Shown here one piece after another: positions 29,401 to 41,600 of a stretch of 64,000 nt of DNA. The position numbers and the translations under genes are program-made. Position 1 is the first letter of the stretch. Every line of letters begins with the position of its first letter. The notes beneath the pieces were generated by a model, which did not search any database, was not told where the DNA came from, and saw only the letters and a list, made by a program, of their open reading frames with translations. The DNA lies in NCBI RefSeq assembly GCF_004210375.1, contig NC_134830.1, forward strand, positions 62,305,576 through 62,369,575, in the 5' to 3' direction. The DNA comes from Tachypleus tridentatus (taxonomy: Eukaryota; Arthropoda; Merostomata; Xiphosura; Limulidae).

Positions 29401-32400
29401 ATCATGGTACTTGATGAATTGGTGGTGAATAGTGTATAATCTTTGATTGTAGTTACTGTTATTTCAAAGTTAGAAGAATTTACATTAAAACTTTGGTATC
29501 AATGGTGTCACTCTTTTTAAATATGGCAAATTAGTGTTGTTCTTTTTTGCAGAGTCTTAGGATTCATTTAGTGGAATTTAATATATTTAAATTAGTAATA
29601 CTGCATTAAAGTTTTATTGTTTATTTTAGCACACAGGTTTCAGATTATAATATTAAAACCATATATTCATTTTCTATAAATTTTTAAAACCTATTGAATG
29701 ACAGTGCTTGTATGATTTTTTCCTTTTTATTTGCATGTAATGCATTTTTCATCAAGATACTGCATGGGGTAAAGATGTTGATACATTCCTAGTTTTATAT
29801 TAATTTTCTGAGAATAAGTAACAATAAAAGAAGCTACTTATAGGTATATTTCATAACTAAGCAATATTTTGAACTTCATTAAAAAAGCAGTTTTATTATT
29901 TAAAAACTTCTATCAAAGTCATTAATTAGAATTATTTTTAAATAAATTATTAGTATAAATTATTGAATTGGGTAGAAATGCAGATTATTTCAATAAAAAC
30001 GAAAAATGGGTGCCTCACTTGAGAAAGTGAAGATGGAGTATTTGTGAAAATAATTGTTGCATAATTTTGTTTGTAGTAGAAAGATTAGAACTTAGCATCG
30101 ACAGTTAGCAATATCAGTGCACTAATGGAAATAAAGAGATATTGTAAAATAAACCATGGTTTGACCTGTACATGTAATTATTAACAACATGGTAGTTAAA
30201 AGAATTAGCATAGAACTTTGGGAAAGCATGTGTCTCAGTGCACTTTATGTAAGATTACCTTGATACCAGTGATGGTGGTGTTACAGCATTTGAATGTTGA
30301 ATTCCTTAAGTGTAGATACAGTATCACACAATGCAGCAGAGTAATTATAAGTATTTTTCACAGCAGCAAAAGCTGCTTCCAAATATAGAGACTATAAATG
30401 AATGAAATAATACCTTGTTTATTAATATTCACAACCTCTTTTTGAGAAATAATTCTGTCTGTTTGTTTGTTGTTTTTTTAGTGTAACTATGTAGTTGTTT
30501 ACATAGTACTAGTTTAGTTGGAAAACATAGTGGAAAGTCATGTCTTCAGTATTCTCCAATACCAAATGCATTATTAATTTATATTTGTAACAGAAAATGA
30601 CAGAGAATAGGGTACAATCCAAATTTACAAACACACATAAAACCTAGTTTCTGCTTAGTGTTGTCTGAGATGGTATAGCATGTTTGTAGCAGTTTTTAAA
30701 AAATATATAACATATGACTAGTGATGCTTACATAATTTTCCACTTCACTCATTCTATTCTGTGTATAAGCACTTATGGCATTTGGCTCGGAATAATGAAA
30801 ATCATTATTTTAAATTACGTTGAACATTTGTTCTTGTATATTATACATGGCTTACTAGTTCTGTTTATCATTTAATAAAATGTGAAGTTTTGCAAAATTA
30901 GTGTTTATCCAACCACAAGAGCTTGTGTTAAAAAATGAAAGGAGACTAAAGATACATATGTAACCTGTGTTTTGTGTTTCAAGTTTTTCATGAAGAATAC
31001 AAGTTTGCAATATTTTCACAACTGTTTATATTTATTACTATCACTTCTAAGAAAAGTAATAGATTTTTACTAGGTTCTGGCTCATTTATGTGCCAATTAT
31101 CACTAGACTTTTATTACATAATGAAGAAATATATTTATGGTTTTTGTATTTAAAATATTTGGTAACTGCCTAAACCGTGTTTATTTTTTGTGATATTCAT
31201 GACTTACTGTAAGAAACATTTGTGGTTCTTAAACCTAGAACATAAGAAAACTGTAGTATTTACTGTATAATTGCATGGCATTACAACTTGGTCATCTATA
31301 TAGAAAGTAGCAACTGCTTAACATTTACAACATATCCTCCAATGTTTCAAGAATTTAAAAAATTTCTTTCACTCAAGTTGCACCTCAGCTGTTAGCCAGT
31401 TGTTACAGTATTTGACATGTGTGCCAACAGAGTAGTTAGTGTTCTTCCACCCAAGTTGTACTTCAGTTATCAGTAAGTTCTTATTGTATACAACGTGAGT
31501 AGATAGTGTCCATAGACAAATGATGTGAAATATTGAACTTAGAGACTCAGGGCATTGGAAATTATCATTTTTTCCCCCCTAAGGAACCAATTGTATGGAA
31601 CCTATTAGGAGTAGCAGTTTAGAAATCAGAGGTGTGTATGGTATGGTTTTATAAATGGAGGTGTGTTTTATTTTAAAGTTGACTGCTATTATTATTTTCA
31701 TTTTAATGTCTTGAGGTGTATACACCAAAATATGTGACTACTAAGTATTAAGCTTTCCCGTGCCATGTAAATCCTTTAGCTCCAGAACAGAAGGTTTATT
31801 TTCTCTACATTATTAACAATACAATATAAAGTAAGAGGTGTTTTCAAGATGTATATAGTATATATAAAATGGTGGACTGTATGTAAAACCAAGTACAAAC
31901 TTCAATATTAATGGCAGGCGATGACATAAGCCCCAGCTTCCATTTCTTCTTCAACGCACACACCTTGTATGATGGCTGGAAGCATGCCAAACTCCTGTTA
32001 AAAAGCTGCTAATCCTTCCCTAAGTTTTATGACCCATTTTGTAGATCCTCAAATCCAGGTTGTTTTTTTTAACATGCTTGTGTTGTCACACTAGAACAGA
32101 AAACTTAGGGTTTCTTAACAGGTCAGTTATCTTTACATTGAGAAAACACTACATTGTTTGGTTTCTTTAGCTGATAGGAAGTTTCTAAAATTTCAGTGCT
32201 TTTATTTCTGTTTTTACTTACTCTTTATATCTCCCAGTTCTTCAATGTGAATCTAATCTACAATTTTATTTTTCTCAGAATGTTTAAATACGAAATAATT
32301 TTTAAAATTTCTTTCTGCTATTTTTCTACCTTTGTTAGATCATTGATGTAGATGTACTTGCTTTAGAAAGGGACATTTAGTGAATTTTGTCTTAAATTAG

Positions 32401-33100
32401 GAGTAAAGAATATTAGTGAATGGGTATCACTGAATAATCCTTAGCCCTTCAGGAGCTTATAATTTGTAGTAGTGTGCTATTATAGTGAGCAATCATAATA
32501 TGGGCTTTATGAATTTTGTTGCCCTCCTGTCCACTTTAACAGTAAATTAGTTATGATGAGTTGGAAGTAGTAAGAACATATATTATTTTCTGGGTTACAA
32601 AATCTTGATGTGTACAATTTAACAGCTCACTCTTAAAAACAAGCTATCTAGAAAAGAAATTGTGTTTGGGAAAGATTTCAGAGTAAGTAAGGGAAGTGGA
32701 ATATGATGTACATTTTTGTGATATTTTGTTCAATGTCACCAGATGACAGTGAACCATAAAATGGAAAGGTTGCAGGTTGATTAGCTTCATTTATGTGTAA
32801 ATTTAAAATAAAATCAAACTGTCATAATTAATACAAACTTATTCTGAGTACTGCTGTGGACAAGTCAACCTGGTAGTTGTACTCAGTATTTCTTAATTAT
32901 ACATAAGAGATAAAGGATGTGAAATAGGCTTTATGTGAACAGATAATTAAAAACTGGACAACTTACTTACGCTTTGTTTAGTTTAAATAATTTTTAAAAA
33001 ATGTATAAACTCGTTATGAAATTTGTAAGTTTAACACATCAATAGTAAGGTTTTGATTCTATTGAGGAAATTCCAGTGAAATTACACAAAGGTTAGGAAA
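26473..33100. other. Probable 3' UTR and 3' flank of the FAM117-family gene
   Basis: No splice-bounded frame. Several AATAAA signals follow the stop (27945-27950, 28308-28313, 28312-28317), and any could end the transcript. CpG stays scarce throughout, as in the upstream introns, and recovers only after about 34 kb, which could mean a very long 3' UTR or read-through transcription. A decayed 78-bp tandem pair lies at about 31370-31520 (CACTCAAGTTGCACCTCAG and CACCCAAGTTGTACTTCAG). A TATATA/TAGATA run lies at 27430-27460. Confidence 0.4.
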
Positions 33101-33295
33101 TTAATATTTCTTACGGCTACGCATGTAATAATCTGTTTGTTTGTATGCCGTCCCTTTGGCAAAAATGTCTTCTGGCTTGAAAACTTTAGTTTTGATTGCT
33201 TTTCTAAGAACATACAAAGTGTCCTTGGTTATTAAGTGTTTATTATTCATATAAAATGTTATTTTGTGTGTTGAAACAAATGGATTCATTGTCAA
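33101..33295 (-). CDS. Unassigned open frame, 64 codons
   Basis: Product not recognised. Minus-strand frame MTMNPFVSTHKITFYMNNKH ending QTDYYMRSRKKY. Its basic, protein-like composition (VLRKAIKTKVFKPEDIF) is less AT-biased in codon choice than chance frames nearby. No clear acceptor or polyadenylation signal supports it. It could be a terminal exon of a minus-strand gene or chance. Confidence 0.15.
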   Translation of the reverse strand: MTMNPFVSTHKITFYMNNKHLITKDTLYVLRKAIKTKVFKPEDIFAKGTAYKQTDYYMRSRKKY

Positions 33296-34978
33296 AGTTT
33301 TTTTTTTTATATATACTTAACTATCTGAATGTATGTTTTTGTATTTATGATGAATAGTACTGTTGTGGAGGGAAGACTTTCTTAGCTATTGAGGAACAGT
33401 TTGGTCTAAAACTGGTGATAATTGATTTATGTTTCCTGCCATTACTACTTATCTGGTAAACTACTCAAGGAGAATATAATAAGATGAATTCACGAAATAT
33501 TCTCCAAACACCTACCACAAATGGTGTGGACAATCCACTGTATCTGTTGCAAAGTTATACAACAGATAATGGTTAAATTTCTCAAGCTAATTAGAACTGA
33601 AGAACTTGTTGTTTTCATAATAAATGTTATGATTAATGACTAATCACGTGTATTTATTTGGTATGTTAAAACTTTTTCAGTCGTGAAAGTACAGAAATGA
33701 GCACAGATTTTGTAAAGGGAATAACTTCAGTATCTAAACTTAACTATGTAGGCTTACCTTCACAGATGACGATTTTGTTTCTGTATTGTATGTAATATTA
33801 CACATTCCTCACTTTATTATTTGTCGTGTTTTTGTAGTTTATAATAATTACTATATTCATTAATGACAAACAAAAGTTATCATTTATGTTGCTGTTAATA
33901 ATGTTCACTAGAATAATTAATAAAGAAGTAGAATTATCATTTTTGTTGCTACTACATCAACACTAATTATGTGAATTATAAATACGAGTTAGGATTTGTG
34001 TATAAGGCTTCAACCCTGTTTACCTGGACTTCGTTGTTATACATAAAAACAAAAACAACCACCCTATGTATATATCTCTGGAATATTGGTTATTTACTGA
34101 ACATTATCCAGAGAAACAAAGAATTGTTGTCTTTTAAAATTCCATAAGTGAAAAAAAAAAGTGTTATATGTATAAATTCAAGTTACCTTCTTATTTCTGT
34201 CATTTAGAGTTCATAAATTTTAATCTGTATCCGATTACTTTGTTCACTTTAACGCAGTCTTGCTGTTTTTGTTACCGAAAGTTTTGATTTTGTGTACATT
34301 GTTTGTTTTTGTTTCTCGATATAATTTCTTGTTGTTTTAAAACCAATACTAAGTACTCATTGTCTTCCTCGTTTATTTTAGATCTTGTACTATATATACA
34401 TATATATATATATATATAAAAACTATTTGACAGGGTTCATGTAATTTTTGTAGGTGTTACTGTAAGTTTTATGTACGCCTTAGCCGTTGCCACATAAAAC
34501 GCCTATTTTCGTCATCTGAGAAATTGAATTGTTCGCTTGTTGTTTTTTTTTATTTTCTCTCTCAGAACTACTTGCCTCTCGGTTGGCATTAAAATAATTT
34601 ATTCTAAATCAATACGTATTAGGACACATTAAACTACTTTGAAATATTATTACGAAGATAATTTACTAAAAAGTATAAACTTAGGCTTTTTCAATCACAT
34701 TAAATACAGTTTTGAATAGCAACTCACCAAGTCACGTGACAACTACAGCCGCTTCGAAATCATATTAGTATGGCGGGTATCAGAAATACGTTTTGTCACT
34801 GCGTAAGTATGTGATGCCACCACGTTTATTACGTTTTTGTTTTGTTTTTTTAAGGTAGGTAGCAGCCATTTCTGACGTAAAATATTCATACACTAAGATG
34901 TGAACAGGGGTTAGGATCAAAATTAGAACGAGTAGAACAGCTAACCCTTGAGTAACTTTGCTCGGTCATTCGAGAAAA
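33296..34978. other. No gene recognised; TA microsatellite
   Basis: AT-rich. A TATATACATATATATA run lies at about 34391-34420. CpG frequency rises from about 34.4 kb onward, marking the change to CpG-normal sequence. Confidence 0.5.
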
Positions 34979-35205
34979 GCCTGGTATGGTCAGATGGTTA
35001 AATCACTCGAGGGTCGTGGGTTCAAATCCTCGTCGCACCAAACATGCTCGCCCTTTCAGCCGTGGGGGTTTTTATAATGTGACGGTCATTCCCACTATTC
35101 GTTGGTAAAAAAAGTAGCCCAAGAGTTGACGATGGGTGATTATGACTAGCTGCGTTTCCTCTTGTCTTGCACTGCTAAATTTTGCGCGAAATTCAAATTC
35201 AAATC
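34979..35205 (+). repeat. tRNA-derived SINE, family 1, internally deleted
   Basis: The head is GCCTGGTATGGTCAGATGG, with the anticodon region deleted (AAATCACTCGAGGGTCG). The body follows (ATTCGTTGGTAAAAAAAG), and a 3' deletion joins CACTGCTAAAT directly to TTTGCGCGAAATTC. It lies just downstream of the minus-strand secreted-protein gene. Confidence 0.9.
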
Positions 35206-35387
35206 AATTGTATTTCTGCTATACGTACTTGTATTTATTTGAGGTGTATAGTTAATGATGACCTTACAATTAATTATCTGTTGCTTTAAATCTAAAACTA
35301 TATGTATATATATAAAGTGCATATATAATAGTTTGTTATACGAATTTAAACAAAACTGAAACTATGAACGTGTGACGCAATAAATTG

Positions 35388-35424
35388 TTTATTGACCTTC
35401 TTCATCAATACTTACCAGTTTATT
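35388..35424 (-). promoter_or_regulatory. Candidate polyadenylation signals for the secreted Cys-rich gene
   Basis: Two AATAAA hexamers on the minus strand (35424-35419 and 35393-35388) lie about 57 and 88 bp past the stop codon at 35481, a normal distance for the end of a short 3' UTR. Confidence 0.45.
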
Positions 35425-35480
35425 TATATAAAAGTAAAGAAGCATATTTTATATCATTTAACAAATAATTCGTATCATCC

Positions 35481-35687
35481 CTAACATCGTTTCCCATAGT
35501 CACAACATAGCGTTTGTTTAGAACGAAGACTGGTGTCAATGTCTTTCCCACATGTGGAAGCAAACAGAGCTGTACGATAGCCTGTAAATTTTCTTGTTTC
35601 TAGAAGTTCACAAATGAACTGACCTAATGTGACTGCAAGGCCTTCCGGTTTAAAGTCAAGGTCGAAGTCACGAGTTGCTTGTGTAAT
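35481..35687 (-). CDS. Secreted Cys-rich gene, exon 3 (C-terminal)
   Basis: Acceptor tctgtctggttggcag, phase 0 in, 68 codons plus TAG at 35483-35481. It begins ITQATRDFDLDFKPEGL, includes LGQFICELLETRKFTGY and STCGKDID, and ends QTLCCDYGKRC. Five cysteines lie here, including the adjacent pair. Other frames are closed by stops, and the CpG-rich codon use (CGT, CGA) differs from AT-rich noise. Confidence 0.7.
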   Translation of the reverse strand: MTQATRDFDLDFKPEGLAVTLGQFICELLETRKFTGYRTALFASTCGKDIDTSLRSKQTLCCDYGKRC

Positions 35688-38600
35688 CTGCCAACCAGAC
35701 AGAAAATATTATAACTAGATTACACGTTAATTAAAACACTTCGCTAATTCTGATTGAACTCTACAACGATCATAAAACAATTTATATTTTAAATGTTATG
35801 AAAACTGGCACTAGAAGTTTTAAATTCTTATATTGACTGGGGGGGGTGTATATATCTAAACTCAACATACATTTCTTCATACACTAATCAGTTAAATTAT
35901 ATTTGTGTGTTTAGCCCAATCGTTTTCTAATTCCAGAAAATATTATTTAAAGTATTTCTACTAACATTCTTGTTTAAGCATGGTTTAAAGTTCTATAAGC
36001 ACGATAACTTTTCTCCGCAATCGTATATGTATTTTTAAGATCCTTGGTTTGAATTGATATATTTGACGTCACAGTTTCATTATGGTTGCATGTAGAAGAA
36101 ATTCAAATAAGGTCACACACGCAACCTATCGTAAAGACGCCAAAAATATTTGTTGAGGAAGTATCAAAATACCGAAGTCATTATAAGAATGAAACGTCAT
36201 TTTAGTAAAACTATGATAAAACGAAAAAAATAACATAACGAGATGAGAAAAAAGTAAAGTTTCTACAAGTTGGATTGAAAGGTGCTCTGGAAAGTTCAGC
36301 ATATACGCACTGATACAAATTGTACTTTCCCTAACGAGTATTATATCTATGACAGTATCTGAAGCCAAATGCTAATGTTTTAGCCGCGGCATAATGACTT
36401 GTAAAATGGCTCTCGATTTATTTTTTTACACTTATAAATGTTTAGCTTAAATCTTTATCTTTTGACCGATTTGAGATCTTATTACAGCTACGGCTGTTGA
36501 GGATTTTCTTATGTTTTGATATTTATATACAGAAAATAAATGTTCAACAGAATACTGGCATGTTTAGTTTTGTTTCAGATATGATTATATAGCTAAGTAT
36601 ATAGGGTTTATAATATATAGAGGAATATTGTCATATGACAATAAGTTTATGACTATAAAACAAAATCAGGACTATCAAGTGTGTGAACGAAAGCGAGGAA
36701 AATAAACTCAGTCAAATTTTGTTGATGTTACTAGAGCCACTGTCACGGGTTAGTGAAGTATAGCGTGCTTTGATAAGTTACGTCGTCAAAATAATCTTCA
36801 TTTTTATTTTTGGGTTGACATATGAATAAAATATCATCTCAAAGTATTTTGGGACCTGATTTCTCAAAGTCACCTCTGTCATTACATGTCATCATTTTGA
36901 TCTACTATACTCAACTCCAGGTTGATTTTCGTTTTTGCTTTGAATAGATGACTTGTTCTGGACAGAAGTTACTATTAATTTCAGACAATTGTTGACAGGT
37001 TCGAATTATCAGGCTTTTCTGGCCATACTTGACTGTTCAGAAATGAAGAACTATAGTGTTTATCATTTTATTTCCTATAACAAAAATATCCGTTAAACCA
37101 TTATTTATATGTTCATAAGTTTTATAATGATTCTTTACAACTTCCATGCAAAATAACTTGCACTCCTCTATCCCTTCTTCATCGCACGTGACAGACATAA
37201 ATTCTTCGGAATCAGCCTCGATTCTGTCTTCCTCATCAAGACCATCTTTATCTATCACATAGCCGATGCATTTGCAAATATCAGTGTCTCTGATTAAAAA
37301 AAAATGTTTGTTATTTATACAAACTTGACGAAAACGTTTGAATATTAGGATTATAAATGGTAACAAAATATGCGGGTACAATACTTTTTCAATATAGTAT
37401 ATCACCTAACTAGCATAAAATACCCACACTTAGCTGTAGTATTCTAAGGTCTCCTCATGATTCACAGAGGTCTCGATGTACAAGTTACGCGTCTCCATTA
37501 TCGTAATTACTTCTATAGCAACCCTAATGTGTCAATTATTTCACTAATTTGTCTATTGTCATTTCTTGAATCTAATTCATTTCAATTATTTTTCAAAAGC
37601 AAATTTAGCTTCTCAGATTTGTTATTCCTGTATTTTTGCCTGAATTATTTTCATTCTCCAAATAATCCAATATTCTTTAATTCATATTTTTCTTCCTGGT
37701 GATTTTTACCATTTCCCAAACTTCAGTTTAACAGTTTTTTTTTTTAAATTCTGAAATTTGTATTTTTCTTCCAATCTTTATATATGAATTTTTTTCATGC
37801 ACCAATATTTTTTAGCAATTTTGTTTGATCTCACTTCCCCGAGCTTTATTTATTTAAACCTTTACTACTATTTTAAGTGTCTGTTCCATGGGTCCTGATG
37901 CCTTTGTTTACCTACCTGTTGCCTTTGACTAGCTAAGAAATGTTAGGCCCCATACCCTGTTGAAGTTTGGTTATTTTTGGTAAAATATGAACTTTTGTCA
38001 ATTTTTGGCAAAAGTTTTCACCATTTTGTTCTTTCTCAACAGTATCTGGCAGAAAACCTCCGCATGTTGTTAATTCATTAAGTGAGAATTGAAAAAAAGT
38101 ACTTTTCTGCCGAACTTCAAGAAGCAGAATTATGGGAGCTTAAAGGCTACAAGGCAAAAAAATGGCCAATATCTTTAGTTATATTCAAAGCTAAAAAATA
38201 ATATTCAGGTGCACACCTTTGGAATCCTCTCAGAATGCGTGTTAAGTCTTAGGTCTCTAGGTTCTTTCCTCTTGGACCTATGACAGATCCACGCACATAG
38301 GTTCTTTTATTATTAAAGACCAGTGAAAGTGCTCGGATTGTTAGATGAATTATTCTAGTTGACTATGTCACTGTGTGTATTCTGAACACATTTTAACATA
38401 AAAGTATAATCTATATAATTTTGTATCTTCTTAACGGTACTTGGTCTATTTATATAGGTAATCTTCCCTCTGACTTGTCCTCCGACATTAAATTTAAATA
38501 ATAAAAAACAAACAAACCTATTTAATTAACGGAGTCTCTAATTTTAGAAATAACATTTTTTCTTTTCAGTTTTGTGGTTTAAACATAACCTTTTAGCAAC

Positions 38601-41600
38601 AATATTGGGTTATACTTTTATTGCTGAGCAATATAATATAAATATTTTTGAAACACATTGTTATCAAAATGGACTAGCTTCTGTATACCTTAGAAGTTGA
38701 TATATGAGGAACCATTTCTTTTTGTTTGGTTTTCGCTAGCTTGCCTCATTTAGAAAATGAGCACGCTCGCATGCACATAGATAAGTAATATACCCAGATG
38801 CAGACCCTCAAGGTCCACTTGGTATGGGTGCAAAGTTTTAGGTTTCTACGTGTTCTTTTCTGTTTTATTTTTTTAATAAAAATATATGCATGCGCGTAGG
38901 CACGTAAATAAGTAATAATAACCAGGTACAAACTCTCAGAATCTTCTTAGTACGTGGGCAAAATCTCAATTTTCTAGGCTCTTTTTTTCTTGGTGTTACG
39001 GCGGTCACATATTTTTTTCTAGGTATTTTTTTCCGCTTGCTTACATCACACACACACAAAAAAAGATACGCACACGAACGTGGATAAATAAAAATATACA
39101 GATGCATACCCTCAGGGTACGCTGAGTAAGTGTGCAATATTTCAAGTTGCTAAGTTCTCTCCTCTTGGAGTTATGGTGGCCACACATACAAATATGCCTT
39201 TTTTATTATTAATAGCGAAAGTGCCCGGCTTCTTAAAGCAAGTGCATAAAATATATCACGAAAGTAAGAAATATCTCAGCCTACTCTTTTACCAATGAAA
39301 AGTGGGACTGGATCAGATTACAATGACGCCTTCACCATTGAAAGGGCAAATATGGGGAGTGTAAGGAAGATTCGAATCCTCAACTAGTGAGATTGTGAAT
39401 CGAGCCCCCTAGCCACATGGCCATGCCAGGCTAGGCCATTAATAAATAAATAAAAAACAAATCGCATTCAGTGTTATTATGAAAACTAATTATGGTTAGA
39501 TGACTAAGAAAGTGTCAATGATGCACAAAAATGTACTACTGATATTGTTAAAAGGAAAGGTGTACTCACTGATTTGGAAAACAAAACACAAACAAACAAA
39601 GAAAATGTCACTATTATACAACGAGTCGATTCTGGTATTGTTGAGAGAAATAATATTCACTGATTTATCAATTACGAAGATATTGTTGATACACCAAAAA
39701 ATTCTTGCTGATGTAGTTGATTATTCTTGACTCAATAGTACCTCAGAGAATTTCTTCATATGTCAAAACCTTGGTACCAATATTCACACTTCTTTTCCAT
39801 GTGATTTTTTGTTAGCTTGCCTGATAAAAACATGTGCACGTGAGTGTTTGTCTGGCTGCCTGTGGTTTATATTTGTAACATAATACGTTACTTCTTTCAT
39901 ATGTGGTTTTCTCTAGCTTACCTTATTATGTATGCACATGGATAAGTAATAGCACCCAGATGCACACCCTCAGGATTCTCTTAATATGGGTGCAAGTTTC
40001 CAGGTTCCTTTGTCTTGGGGCCCTGCACGTGCAGGTGAGTTAAGGCGTTCGACTTGTAATCTGAGGGTCGCGGGTTCGAATCCCCGTCGCACCAAACATG
40101 ATCGTCCTTTCAGCCGTGAGGGCGTTATAATGTTACGTCAATCCCACTATTCGTTGGTGAAAGAGTAGCCCAAGAGTTGGCGGTGGGTGGTGATGGACTA
40201 GCTGCCTTTCCTCTAGTCTTACACTGCTAAATTAGGGACGGCTAGCGCATATAGCCCTCGTGTAGCTTTGCGCGAAATTAACAAAAACAAACAAACATAA
40301 TTTGTCTTGGAATTATGGCAGTCACACACACACAAACAAATATGTTATTTTGTTATTATAGATTGATTCAAAATTATGGCAACGTACAGTTGTATCCGCA
40401 AATTCTATCTTATATTAATAAAACTGAAAAAAAAAGACTGGATAAATTCTTCCAAAACAAAATTATCTCTGTTTCATGGATTATTTTTTCCACAGATTCA
40501 AAGTCCTTGTACTTAGCGCGCTTTGGCAGTGGGTCGCATAGTCATAGGTTTACGCCGTAATACTGCTCCACACTTTCTACTCTTTGTGCTTTATAAGAGC
40601 CCCAATCACAATTAATTATGCAGTTCAAGGACCGACAAAACCTTTTGGTAACAGGTGCTGGCGAGCTGCTGAATCGCTGCCATCCTTGCAGTAAATTTAA
40701 AATTTAAACTGGCTGTATCTGTATGTAAGTGTTCTTTAACTTGACTGTTTTGCCCATGTTCACACAAGATGCCATTAAGGATGGAAATGCCAGTACCGTA
40801 TTTTTAAATCTCTCAATGTAATTTTTGCAGCGTTAGATTTTAAATTGCCACACTTTACTGAGGGACGGATTGGCATTAGCGTTATAAGTAAGCATACATA
40901 ACACTGTGCTACTGAGAGGGGAGGGCCTTACTGAATTTGTTTGTTTTGTTTTTTTGAAATTTTGCACAAAGCTAATCGAGGGCTATCTGTGCTAGCCGTC
41001 TCTAATTTAGCAGTGTAAGACTAGAGGGAAGGCGGCTAGTTATCACCACCCACCGCTAACTTTTGGGCTACTCTTTTACCAACGAATAGTACGATTGACC
41101 ATAACATTATAACGCCCCCACGGCTGAAAGGGCGAGCATGTTTGGCGCAACGGGGATGCGAACCCGCAACCCTCGGATTACGAGTCGCACGCCTTAACAC
41201 GCTTGGCCATGCCGGGTCTTACCTTACTGAATGAACAGCATGCGGATATTTTTTTGCCAACTACAATTTTTAAACACAAACATCACCTGGCATGGCCAGG
41301 TGGTTAAGGCACTCGACTCGTAATCCGAGGGTCGCAGCTTCGAATCTCCGTCACACCAAACATACTCGCTCTTCCAGCCGTGGGGACGTTATAACGTGAC
41401 GGTCAATCCTACTATTCGTTGGTAAAAGAGTAACCCAAGAGATGGCGGTGAGTGGTGCTAAATTAGGGACTGCTAGCGCAGATAGCCCTCGTGTAGCTTC
41501 GCGCGAAATTCAAAAGAAACCAATCCAATACAAACATCAGAAGAAAAATACAAATCTGAAACTTGAAGAAAAAAGTTGTATTAACCTAACTTTGGGAAAC

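Noticed and set aside
36126-36368. Minus-strand frame as an extra exon of the secreted Cys-rich gene
   Set aside because: No cysteine pattern, hydrophobic noise, no matching splice phases; exons 2 and 3 already join in phase.
37037-37405. The 122-codon minus-strand frame as a complete single-exon gene starting MIYYIEKVLYPH
   Set aside because: The first part lies upstream of a strong acceptor and is AT-rich intron; the real exon is 37289-37139.
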